A DNA stretch of 64,000 nucleotides, from contig NZ_JABBGB010000003.1 of NCBI RefSeq assembly GCF_012927185.1, forward strand, positions 806,001 to 870,000, given 5' to 3'. This DNA is from Pseudoflavitalea sp. G-6-1-2 (GTDB lineage: Bacteria; Bacteroidota; Bacteroidia; Chitinophagales; Chitinophagaceae). Positions 8,094 to 15,901 of the stretch are shown here, in pieces. The position numbers were made by a program, and so were the translations under genes. Below the pieces are notes generated by a model. That model did no database searches, was not told the DNA's origin, and saw only the letters and a list, made by a program, of their open reading frames with translations. Positions within the stretch are counted from its first letter, which is position 1. Each line of letters starts with the position of its first letter.

Positions 8094-9473
8094 TTGGCAT
8101 TGATAAAAAGCATATCAGGCATTCGCGGAACAATTGGCGGCAACCCTGGCGATAACCTGACACCACTCGACATCGTAAAGTTCACTGCTGCTTATGGCAA
8201 CTGGATTCTCAGCAAAGATCTTCCCAAAAAGATTGTGATTGGTCGTGATGGACGCATCAGCGGCGCTATGGTGCAGCAGCTGGTTGTGAACACACTCATC
8301 GGTCTGGGAATCGATGTGATCGATACAGGTCTCAGCACAACACCAACTGTTGAGCTCGCCGTTGTCTGGGAAAATGCAGGTGGTGGCATCATCATCACAG
8401 CAAGCCATAATCCCAAAGAATGGAATGCACTGAAACTGCTGAACAATGCAGGTGAATTCATCAGCGGAGAAGATGGAGCAATCATCCTCGAATCAGCTGC
8501 AAAAGAAGATTTCAAATTTGCAACGGTGGACAAACTCGGACAGTACACTGTTAACGAAACCACTTTGCAAAAACACATCGATACCATCCTCCACTATCCA
8601 CTGGTTGATGTAAATGCTATCCGCGAAAAGAACTACAAAGTAGTAGTGGATGTGATCAACTCCACCGGTGCACTGGTAGTACCCGATCTGCTCAAAGCAC
8701 TCGGCGTTGGCGAAGTGATTGTGCTCAACGGAGAAGTAACCGGAAAGTTTGCACACAATCCCGAACCATTGCCTGAAAATCTCACTGAACTTGCCAATGC
8801 CGTACGCTCACATAAAGCAGACCTGGGCATTGCAGTAGATCCGGATGTAGACAGACTCTGCTTCGTTTGTGAAGATGGCAGCATGTTCGGAGAAGAATAC
8901 ACGCTGGTTGCAGTGGCCGACTATGTGCTGAGCAAAAGACCCGGCAATACCGTGAGCAATATGAGCAGCACCAAGGCACTGAAAGAAGTGACCATCAAAC
9001 AGGGCGGCGAATATTTCCCCTCAGCAGTAGGAGAGGTGAATGTAGTGAAGAAGATGAAAGAGAAGAATGCTGTTATCGGTGGCGAAGGCAACGGAGGCAT
9101 CATTGTACCCGATCTGCATTACGGACGTGATGCACTGATCGGTATCGGTCTCTTCCTGAGCGCGCTGGCAGCACATAAGAATGGCATCAAATCGTTCCGT
9201 GCAAAATATCCCGATTACTATATCTCCAAGAATAAGATCGAGCTCACCAATGGCATCGATCTGAACGCCATTTTCGACAAGATCAAGGCGAAATACAAAA
9301 ATCAACCGGTAAACACTGAAGATGGACTGAAGATCGAATTCGACTCGGACTGGGTGCATCTCCGCAGTTCCAACACCGAGCCGATCATCCGGATCTATGC
9401 CGAAAGCAGCTTCGAAACAACGGCCAATAACATCGCTTTACGCCTCATGCAAGACATAAGGGAGTCAATCTAA
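8094..9473 (+). CDS. glmM: phosphoglucosamine mutase
   Basis: 459 residues, a full-length alpha-D-phosphohexomutase. It interconverts glucosamine-6-phosphate and glucosamine-1-phosphate in the cytoplasm on the way to UDP-GlcNAc for peptidoglycan and LPS. Visible signatures are the phosphoserine loop TASHNPKEWNA (Ser104), the metal-binding DPDVDRLCF, the sugar-binding GGEGNGG and the C-terminal phosphate-binding RSSNTEPIIRIYAES. The start is TTG at 8094, giving (M)ALIKSISGIRGTIGG, which fits the conserved N-terminus; no ATG is available nearby. A phosphomannomutase activity cannot be excluded by sequence alone. Confidence 0.92.
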   Translation: MALIKSISGIRGTIGGNPGDNLTPLDIVKFTAAYGNWILSKDLPKKIVIGRDGRISGAMVQQLVVNTLIGLGIDVIDTGLSTTPTVELAVVWENAGGGIIITASHNPKEWNALKLLNNAGEFISGEDGAIILESAAKEDFKFATVDKLGQYTVNETTLQKHIDTILHYPLVDVNAIREKNYKVVVDVINSTGALVVPDLLKALGVGEVIVLNGEVTGKFAHNPEPLPENLTELANAVRSHKADLGIAVDPDVDRLCFVCEDGSMFGEEYTLVAVADYVLSKRPGNTVSNMSSTKALKEVTIKQGGEYFPSAVGEVNVVKKMKEKNAVIGGEGNGGIIVPDLHYGRDALIGIGLFLSALAAHKNGIKSFRAKYPDYYISKNKIELTNGIDLNAIFDKIKAKYKNQPVNTEDGLKIEFDSDWVHLRSSNTEPIIRIYAESSFETTANNIALRLMQDIRESI

Positions 9474-9633
9474 GGCTATTAATGTACTCAAACTCCGGTT
9501 TTGTACAGGATAATTTCCTTTTCGTCATACCCTTTGATGTAATGAGTGTGGTTTAGAAATAATTTCGGAAATTTGCGCCGGAATTATAACGGGCAGTCAG
9601 CCGGAAGGTCAGCTGTCAAATAAACTACACGCA

Positions 9634-10764
9634 ATGACTCAACGTATCTATTTCGATAATGCGGCAACCACACCATTGGATGCTACTGTGCTGGAAGCAA
9701 TGATGCCTTACCTTACGGATAAGTTCGGTAACCCGAGTTCAATCTATTCATATGGACGAGAGAGCAGACTGGCTATCGAGAATGCCCGTAAATCCGTAGC
9801 AAAGATCCTCAATGCACATCCTGCAGAGATCTTCTTCACATCAGGCGGAACGGAAAGTTCCAATACCGCTATCTGTGCGGCAGTGAGAGACCTCGGATGC
9901 AAACATATCATCACATCACCTATCGAGCACCATGCTACACTCCATACAGTAGAAAATCTCTACCATCGCGGAGAAGCAGCGCTCAGTTATGTGAAACTCT
10001 TACCAAACGGACATATCGACCTGGAAGATCTGGAGCAGATCCTCGCGGGCAGCGAAGAGAAATGTGTGGTAACGCTGATGCATGCGAACAACGAGATCGG
10101 CAATATGCTCGACATAAATGCAGTAGGGGAGCTTTGTAAAATGTACAATGCCATTTTCCATTCAGATACTGTGCAGACAGTAGGGCATTTCCCTTTCGAT
10201 CTGCGCAATACACCAGTGCATTTCATCACCGGAGCCGGACATAAATTCCACGGACCCAAAGGAGTGGGCATTCTCTACATCAATGAGAATGTGAAGATCA
10301 AGCCTTTCATTCAGGGAGGAGGACAGGAGCGCAACATGCGTGCCGGTACCGAAAACCTGTATGGAGTGGTAGGTTTCGCGAAAGCGCTGGAAATGGCTAC
10401 CGAAGGATACGAAACAGAAAGCGCCCATATCAAGGGACTGAAATTATACATGATCGAGCAATTGAAGAAGAACATCAAAGGTGTTAGCTTCAATGGTGAT
10501 CCGCTTGGCCGCAGCCTTTACACGGTGGTGAGCGTATCATTCCCTAAAACAGAGAAATCTGAAATGATACTCTTCAATCTCGACATCAGCAATATCTGCG
10601 CAAGTGGCGGCAGCGCCTGCACCAGCGGAGCCGATGCCGGTTCGCATGTGATCCGCGCCATCAACAACAACCCTAATCAGGTTACCGTTCGTTTCTCGTT
10701 CAGCAAACAGAACACCAAAGAGGAGATCGACTTCGTAGTGGAGAAATTGAAGGAGATGATTTAA
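9634..10764 (+). CDS. cysteine desulfurase (NifS/IscS family)
   Basis: A 376-residue PLP-dependent class V aminotransferase fold enzyme. It removes sulfur from L-cysteine and carries it as a persulfide for Fe-S cluster or tRNA thiolation. The PLP lysine is in GAGHKFHGPKG (K204), the substrate loop cysteine is in GGSACTSGA (C329), and SGGTESSNTAI contacts the cofactor. The active-site loop resembles group I enzymes. Neighbours (glmM upstream, a GH13 lipoprotein 26 bases downstream) give no hint of a partner scaffold, so iscS or a tRNA-sulfur role cannot be separated here. Confidence 0.93.
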   Translation: MTQRIYFDNAATTPLDATVLEAMMPYLTDKFGNPSSIYSYGRESRLAIENARKSVAKILNAHPAEIFFTSGGTESSNTAICAAVRDLGCKHIITSPIEHHATLHTVENLYHRGEAALSYVKLLPNGHIDLEDLEQILAGSEEKCVVTLMHANNEIGNMLDINAVGELCKMYNAIFHSDTVQTVGHFPFDLRNTPVHFITGAGHKFHGPKGVGILYINENVKIKPFIQGGGQERNMRAGTENLYGVVGFAKALEMATEGYETESAHIKGLKLYMIEQLKKNIKGVSFNGDPLGRSLYTVVSVSFPKTEKSEMILFNLDISNICASGGSACTSGADAGSHVIRAINNNPNQVTVRFSFSKQNTKEEIDFVVEKLKEMI

Positions 10765-10790
10765 CTTGGTTGCTCTAATCTGAGCAAACC

Positions 10791-12182
10791 ATGACTTCAT
10801 TCATACAACGTATTCTGGCGATGACTGCAGTAACAAGCTGCTTCATCGCCAGTTGTGCTTCCGGCCCCGACAAAGAGAAAGCAACAGAAAACAACAGCGG
10901 GAAAGATACCATTGCCGTAGCGCCGCCTCCGGATTGGATAAAGCAATCCAACGTCTACGAAGTGAATGTGCGCCAGTACACCAAAGAAGGAACCTTCTCA
11001 GCGTTCTCCTCGTCTCTGCCCCGACTGAAAGAAATGGGGGTGGATGTTCTGTGGTTCATGCCCATAACACCCATCAGCAAAGCAGACCGCAAAGGAACGC
11101 TCGGCAGTTATTATGCAGTATCGGATTACACTGCTGTGAACCCTGATTTCGGTACATTGGAAGATTTCAAAAAGCTGGTGCGCGAAGCACATGCGATGGG
11201 CTTCAAAGTGATCACCGATTGGGTAGCCAACCACACCGGCGCCGATCACAAATGGCTGGCCACACATGCCGATTTCTACAACCGTGGTAAAGATGGTCAA
11301 CCCATCTACGCATTCGACTGGAGCGATACCCGCGATCTCAATTACGATAACAAAGAGCTGCGCGACAGCATGACCGCTGCCATGCAATTCTGGCTTCGCG
11401 AAACCGATATCGATGGCTTCCGCTGCGACGTAGCTGCTGAAGTGCCCGCCGATTTCTGGAAGCAATGCATCGCGGATCTGAAGAAAACAAAACCCGGTAT
11501 TTTCATGCTCGCCGAAGGCGATAATGGTGAATTGCACCGGGCAGGATTCGATGCGAGTTATGCATCGGATATGTTCCAGCATACCAAAATGATAGTGGCC
11601 GGAACCCGCGATGCACTTACCCTCGACTCTGTGCTTACCCGCGAAGATGAAGGTTTCCCCAAAGGTGCCATCCGCCTCTATTTCACCAGCAACCACGATG
11701 AGAACAGCTGGAACAAAAGCGATTTCGGCACTTATCCCGGTCAGTCACATTGGCCATTTATGGTATTCACGCAAACCATGCGCAACGGTGTTCCATTGAT
11801 CTACAGCGGACAGGAAGAACCGATCCTTCGTGCCATTCCTTTCTTCGAGAAAGACAATATGGATATGAAGCACTTCAGGCGTGCGAAGATTTACAAAACC
11901 CTGCTGGAACTTCGCAAGAGCAATCCTGCATTGAGTACCGATGCCAGTTTCAAAAAGATTTCTGTGGGGGATGATAAAGCTCTCTACGCATACGTACGCG
12001 AAAAAGACAATCGTAAAATTCTGGTGATACTCAATCTCTCTCCCAAAGAGCAGACGATCCAGATAAAAGATACTTCCCTGGCAGGCAACCCGATGAATAT
12101 TTTCATGGGCTCCAAAGAACCCATCAGTGTAGGGCTCAGCTTCGGCATCGAGCCCTGGGGATATATCGTGTACGAATATTAA
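10791..12182 (+). CDS. GH13 alpha-amylase family lipoprotein
   Basis: 463 residues. The signal peptide ends at a lipobox (CFIASC, Cys near 23), so the enzyme is anchored in the envelope. The (beta/alpha)8 barrel holds the GH13 conserved regions: DWVANHTG, DGFRCDVAAEVP (nucleophile D213), FMLAEGDNGE (acid/base E242) and FTSNHDENSW (D303). A short C-terminal beta domain follows. It should act on alpha-1,4 glucans or maltooligosaccharides; exact specificity is not readable. The stop is 17 bases before the FGGY kinase start, so the two likely form an operon. Confidence 0.9.
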   Translation: MTSFIQRILAMTAVTSCFIASCASGPDKEKATENNSGKDTIAVAPPPDWIKQSNVYEVNVRQYTKEGTFSAFSSSLPRLKEMGVDVLWFMPITPISKADRKGTLGSYYAVSDYTAVNPDFGTLEDFKKLVREAHAMGFKVITDWVANHTGADHKWLATHADFYNRGKDGQPIYAFDWSDTRDLNYDNKELRDSMTAAMQFWLRETDIDGFRCDVAAEVPADFWKQCIADLKKTKPGIFMLAEGDNGELHRAGFDASYASDMFQHTKMIVAGTRDALTLDSVLTREDEGFPKGAIRLYFTSNHDENSWNKSDFGTYPGQSHWPFMVFTQTMRNGVPLIYSGQEEPILRAIPFFEKDNMDMKHFRRAKIYKTLLELRKSNPALSTDASFKKISVGDDKALYAYVREKDNRKILVILNLSPKEQTIQIKDTSLAGNPMNIFMGSKEPISVGLSFGIEPWGYIVYEY

Positions 12183-12199
12183 TACAAGCTAACGCGTTC

Positions 12200-13732
12200 A
12201 TGCAATTCATTATCGGACTCGACATTGGAACAACGCATACCAAAGCAATCGCCCAGCAAAGCGATGGAGTTGTGGTGGCCGTAACATCCGCAGGATACCT
12301 GCCCATCACAGCCCCCGATGGACGGTATGAACTGGATTGCGAAGAGCTGTTGCAGGCCGTTACCAATGTATTGCAACAACTGATGCAGTCGCTGAAACAG
12401 CAGGGCATTGCGCAGGCCCCGTCTGCACTGGCTTTCAGCAGTGCCATGCATAGTCTCATTGCAGTGGATGCGCAACTGCATCCGCTTACCAACTGCATTA
12501 CCTGGGCCGATCTCAGAAGTATTGAACAGGCAGAACGGCTTCGTGCAACCGATATGGCGATGGAGCTGTATCGGAACACAGGTACTCCTGTGCATGCGAT
12601 GTCTCCGCTCTGCAAGCTCATCTGGATCGGAGAGACCATGCCGGAGCTTCATCGCAATGCAGCGTCTTTTATCGGCATCAAGGAATATGTGATGGCGCAT
12701 ATGACGGGTGAGCGCATAATCGATCACAGCATAGCTTCCGCAACTGGTTTATTCGATATCCATAACAGAAGCTGGTTCAGGCCAGCGCTTGCATTGGCAG
12801 GTATCGACGAAAATCGGTTGTTCGACCCAGTTAGTACCGATCATATCATACAGGGCATCACAGAAGAGTGGGCTACCTGCACGGGTCTGCCTCAGAATAT
12901 TAAGCTCATTGCAGGTGCCAGCGATGGCTGCCTCGCCAATATCGGTAGCAATGCACTCTATCCCGGCGATCTCAGTGTAACGGTGGGTACATCAGGTGCA
13001 GTACGGATGTTATCGGATACGCCTCAGACTCACCCGCAGGCCAGCGTGTTCAACTACATTCTCGATGATGAATATTTTGTCTGCGGAGGTCCGCTGAACA
13101 ATGGGGGAGCGCTGTTGCAATGGTATGCAAAACAATTGCTGCAACGCGATGTACAGGCAGATACAGACATGCAATGGTTCTTCGATGAAGCAGCCACTGT
13201 GCCTTCTGGTTCAGACGGATTACTTTTTCTTCCTTACGTGCGCGGAGAACGCGCACCCGTGTGGGATGCGGGCGCCAAAGCCGCATTCGTTGGTCTCGAT
13301 CACCGGCATACGCGTGCACACGAGATGCGTGCACTCATCGAAGGCATCAACTATTCCATCTGCGATATCACCGATGCAGTTGCACAAACTGCCGGCAGCA
13401 TTCAAAATGTATTTCTGAGTGGTGGCATCACCCGATCACCTCAATGGATGCAATGGCTGGCCAACGCGATGGGTAAGCCATTGCAGGTTTCCGGTAATGC
13501 CGATGCATCTGCACTTGGCGCGGCTATTCTAGGATGGAAAGCGCTAGGGCATCTGAAGTCCCTGACAGATGCGCGGGATTTTTTTCAGGTTGCTCACACC
13601 TATCAGCCGGATAGGCTCACCCACCAATTGCACCAACAATTTTTCAGCGTCTACCGCAACCTCTACACATCACTGCAAAGCAGCTTTAAAGCTTTGCAAA
13701 CTATCCGGCATACGCATAATGATTTTCTTTAA
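12200..13732 (+). CDS. FGGY-family sugar kinase, gluconokinase-like
   Basis: 510 residues. The N-terminal ATPase-fold signature MQFIIGLDIGTTHTKAIA and the C-terminal GTSGAVRML and FLSGGITRSPQWMQWLANAMG define the FGGY carbohydrate kinase family. Length and the sequence around SSAMHSLIAVD and LPYVRGERAPVWD resemble FGGY gluconokinases and xylulokinases; I favour gluconokinase but substrate is an inference. It follows the GH13 lipoprotein at 17 bases. The downstream region folds into several hairpins ending in a terminator. Confidence 0.85.
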   Translation: MQFIIGLDIGTTHTKAIAQQSDGVVVAVTSAGYLPITAPDGRYELDCEELLQAVTNVLQQLMQSLKQQGIAQAPSALAFSSAMHSLIAVDAQLHPLTNCITWADLRSIEQAERLRATDMAMELYRNTGTPVHAMSPLCKLIWIGETMPELHRNAASFIGIKEYVMAHMTGERIIDHSIASATGLFDIHNRSWFRPALALAGIDENRLFDPVSTDHIIQGITEEWATCTGLPQNIKLIAGASDGCLANIGSNALYPGDLSVTVGTSGAVRMLSDTPQTHPQASVFNYILDDEYFVCGGPLNNGGALLQWYAKQLLQRDVQADTDMQWFFDEAATVPSGSDGLLFLPYVRGERAPVWDAGAKAAFVGLDHRHTRAHEMRALIEGINYSICDITDAVAQTAGSIQNVFLSGGITRSPQWMQWLANAMGKPLQVSGNADASALGAAILGWKALGHLKSLTDARDFFQVAHTYQPDRLTHQLHQQFFSVYRNLYTSLQSSFKALQTIRHTHNDFL

Positions 13733-13789
13733 CATTTTATTCTGTTAAGTTATTGCCAACTGGCGTGGGGATTGAACTACGGGCTGCGT

Positions 13790-13894
13790 ACAAGAGCGGA
13801 GTTTTCCGCGTCTTACAATTCTGTGGTTAAGTTTGAATTGGTCATCGCGCAACGTGACCAGGACTGCCGGGCGAAAGTCCGGCAGTTTTCTTTT
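13790..13894 (+). ncRNA. possible structured 3' UTR or small RNA
   Basis: Between the kinase and the convergent T9SS gene there are consecutive small hairpins: GCGGA/TCCGC (13796-13809), CAATTC/GAATTG (13816-13840) and TGGTCA/TGACCA (13839-13860, competing by two bases), then a strong terminator hairpin. No promoter was identified, so a processed 3' UTR is at least as likely as an independent RNA. Confidence 0.3.
13864..13894 (+). terminator. Rho-independent terminator after FGGY kinase
   Basis: Stem CTGCCGG/CCGGCAG with loop GCGAAAGT followed by TTTTCTTTT. Confidence 0.85.
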
Positions 13895-13902
13895 GTCCAA
13901 TG

Positions 13903-13932
13903 CAAAAAGCAGCAGAGCCGAAGCTCCGCTGC
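13903..13932 (-). terminator. Rho-independent terminator for the T9SS-sorted protein gene
   Basis: On the minus strand GCAGCGGAGC, loop TTCG, GCTCTGCTGC (one G-T pair), then TTTTTG. The UUCG loop is a stable tetraloop. It lies 22 bases past the stop at 13955. Confidence 0.85.
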
Positions 13933-13954
13933 TATTCCACTTTTTTCCTGCTCC

Positions 13955-15469
13955 TTATGGCATCACGATCGCCTGTTTGAGCACCAGCTCATTACCGGCA
14001 AATACATGCACCACGTAGGTTCCTCTGGAGAGAGGCGTTTGTTGTAAAGGCAGGGTTGCTATCTGTCCACGGGCCATTGAGCCCAGATCTTTTTTCAGCA
14101 ATTGCTGTCCTGCAATATTTCTGATCACCACCTGCAACTGGCTATGATCTTTTTCTGATTGAATGAAAAGCTGTTTATGCTGATCGAGTAAGGTTGGGTA
14201 AATTTTTGCCGATGTGGAAAGTTTTGTGTTGATGTTTACGATGGCTGAATATTTTTCAGGACCATCCTTGTCGATGATCTTCAAACGATAGAAAGCTGAA
14301 CCTGATGGGGCATTGCGATCGTTGTAGCTGTATCGTCTGCCATTGGGTACCGCCACTGCTTCGGTTGATTTTACTTCTCCGATTGCATTGTATTGTCTGC
14401 CATCCGTACTGCGTTCGATCACAAAGCGGTCTTCAGTGCTTTCCTTGCTGGTGGTCCAGCTGAGGGTTGAGCCGCTGCCGGTATTCCTTCCGTCGAAACT
14501 GATGAGGTTAACGGGAAGGGTTGACCCATAATTGAAGAACACACGGTTAGGGCCATGATTGCCGTAATATTCAAGCACCATGTTGATGTAACCTCCGGTC
14601 AGTTTTATTGCTTTGGAAGTCATATTGAAAGCAGCCTGATCGGCCCATTTGTCGATGATCCAGGTTGCGCCACCATCAAGGCTGAGACGATAACCGTCGT
14701 CGCCACCGGCAGTGAAGAGGAACCAGCCTGCGGCGAAACTCTTTCTCAGCCTGAAGCGTACGCTGAAAGTTTCTGCAATAGGGCGGCATGCATTGGTGGG
14801 AATAGTGGCTGTGGGGCCTCCCCAGTCTTTATCGATCTTTGAATTGCCATCACTTCCCCAATCTTCACCCATGTAGGTGTTGAAATTCTTTCCATCGTAG
14901 TAATAAGCTTTCCAATAGGTATCCTGGCCGTAAGTTTCTGTAGGGATAGTGCTCATACAGCTGGAAACACTGTAGGCAAAACTTACCCTGTTGGTAGATT
15001 TATTGCCGTAGTATTCCACTACGAGATTATGCGCACCGGTGGTAAGCAATACAGGCATCGTATAAACAGTGTAGGTCTGATCGAGCCATTCGTCGATCAT
15101 CAGAATGCCATCGACATACAGCTTTACACCGCCACTGGAGCCAACTTTAAAGTCGTATGTACCTCCTGTAAAATTGTGTGTAAGCCTTGCGCGCATACTG
15201 AAATTACTGCCATTTGCAGGGCATGTAAAAGTTGATGGCGAAGGTTTGTAGTTTCCGCTGAGTGTGATGTCGAATGCAGGATTGCCGATGCTTGCGCGGG
15301 CGTGATAGTTGGTTAAATTAAGGTCGCGATAGAAGTAGGCGTACCATACATTGCCTGATGGTGAAACAGATTGGTTGTCGGATTGTGCTGGGCAGCTTTG
15401 GCCATGCACAGGAGTTAGGGCATAGAGCAACAATCCACTGATAAATACCAGCAGTAGTTTACTTTTCAT
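13955..15469 (-). CDS. secreted protein with two PA14-like domains and a T9SS sorting domain
   Basis: 504 residues with a cleavable signal peptide ending near VHGQ. Two homologous PA14-like beta barrels follow (about residues 40-165 and 180-310), each with the pattern GG(V/Y)(K/R)LxxDGxxxxIDxW and LVVEYYGN or MVLEYYGN. Residues 320-415 look like an Ig-like or FN3-type linker opening LPVNLISFDG and including FVIERSTDG. The last 80 residues (IYPTLLDQHK to YVVHVFAGNELVLKQAIVMP) match a type A T9SS C-terminal sorting domain. PA14 domains often bind glycans. There is no recognisable catalytic domain, so a surface adhesin or glycan-binding protein is the best guess. Confidence 0.85.
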   Translation of the reverse strand: MKSKLLLVFISGLLLYALTPVHGQSCPAQSDNQSVSPSGNVWYAYFYRDLNLTNYHARASIGNPAFDITLSGNYKPSPSTFTCPANGSNFSMRARLTHNFTGGTYDFKVGSSGGVKLYVDGILMIDEWLDQTYTVYTMPVLLTTGAHNLVVEYYGNKSTNRVSFAYSVSSCMSTIPTETYGQDTYWKAYYYDGKNFNTYMGEDWGSDGNSKIDKDWGGPTATIPTNACRPIAETFSVRFRLRKSFAAGWFLFTAGGDDGYRLSLDGGATWIIDKWADQAAFNMTSKAIKLTGGYINMVLEYYGNHGPNRVFFNYGSTLPVNLISFDGRNTGSGSTLSWTTSKESTEDRFVIERSTDGRQYNAIGEVKSTEAVAVPNGRRYSYNDRNAPSGSAFYRLKIIDKDGPEKYSAIVNINTKLSTSAKIYPTLLDQHKQLFIQSEKDHSQLQVVIRNIAGQQLLKKDLGSMARGQIATLPLQQTPLSRGTYVVHVFAGNELVLKQAIVMP

Positions 15470-15901
15470 AACGGTTTAGCGTTTTACGGGCACAAGGGTT
15501 TAAAAAAAGGGCATAACAATCCTTGTTGCTGTTTGCAGCATCAGTTTAAGGGCATAAACTAACGCATACGCAGCAACGCAGAATACGTTCGGTATCAGGT
15601 TTAAATGATCAATGCGGGTAAGTGCGCGTCAGGTGTAACCATGCGAGTGACCTATGCAGCAAACTGCTTAAATAGCACTACATGCCTGAACAACGTTCAA
15701 TAAGGTTATTGTGGTTAGCATCGCTGGTAAGCGGGCGATGTTTCAAAAGGGCAGCTTAGGGAATAATGGCAGTTATTATAAGCCAGGATATTAGTTATAA
15801 GTACGGTTGGAAGCACGAATGTAACGCACGGATTTTACTTTTTAGTATACCCATGCACTTAACTCTTTCATTTATTGAGATAAAGCAAGAAATGAAAAAA
15901 A
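15470..15901. other. 432-base intergenic region between two minus-strand genes
   Basis: It should contain the promoter of the PA14/T9SS gene (start 15469). I found two copies of AGGGCATAA (about 15505 and 15550) and a small inverted repeat GTTTA/TAAAC around the second, but no gene and no clear TAnnTTTG at a useful distance. No copy of the covarying-stem element is present. Confidence 0.4.
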
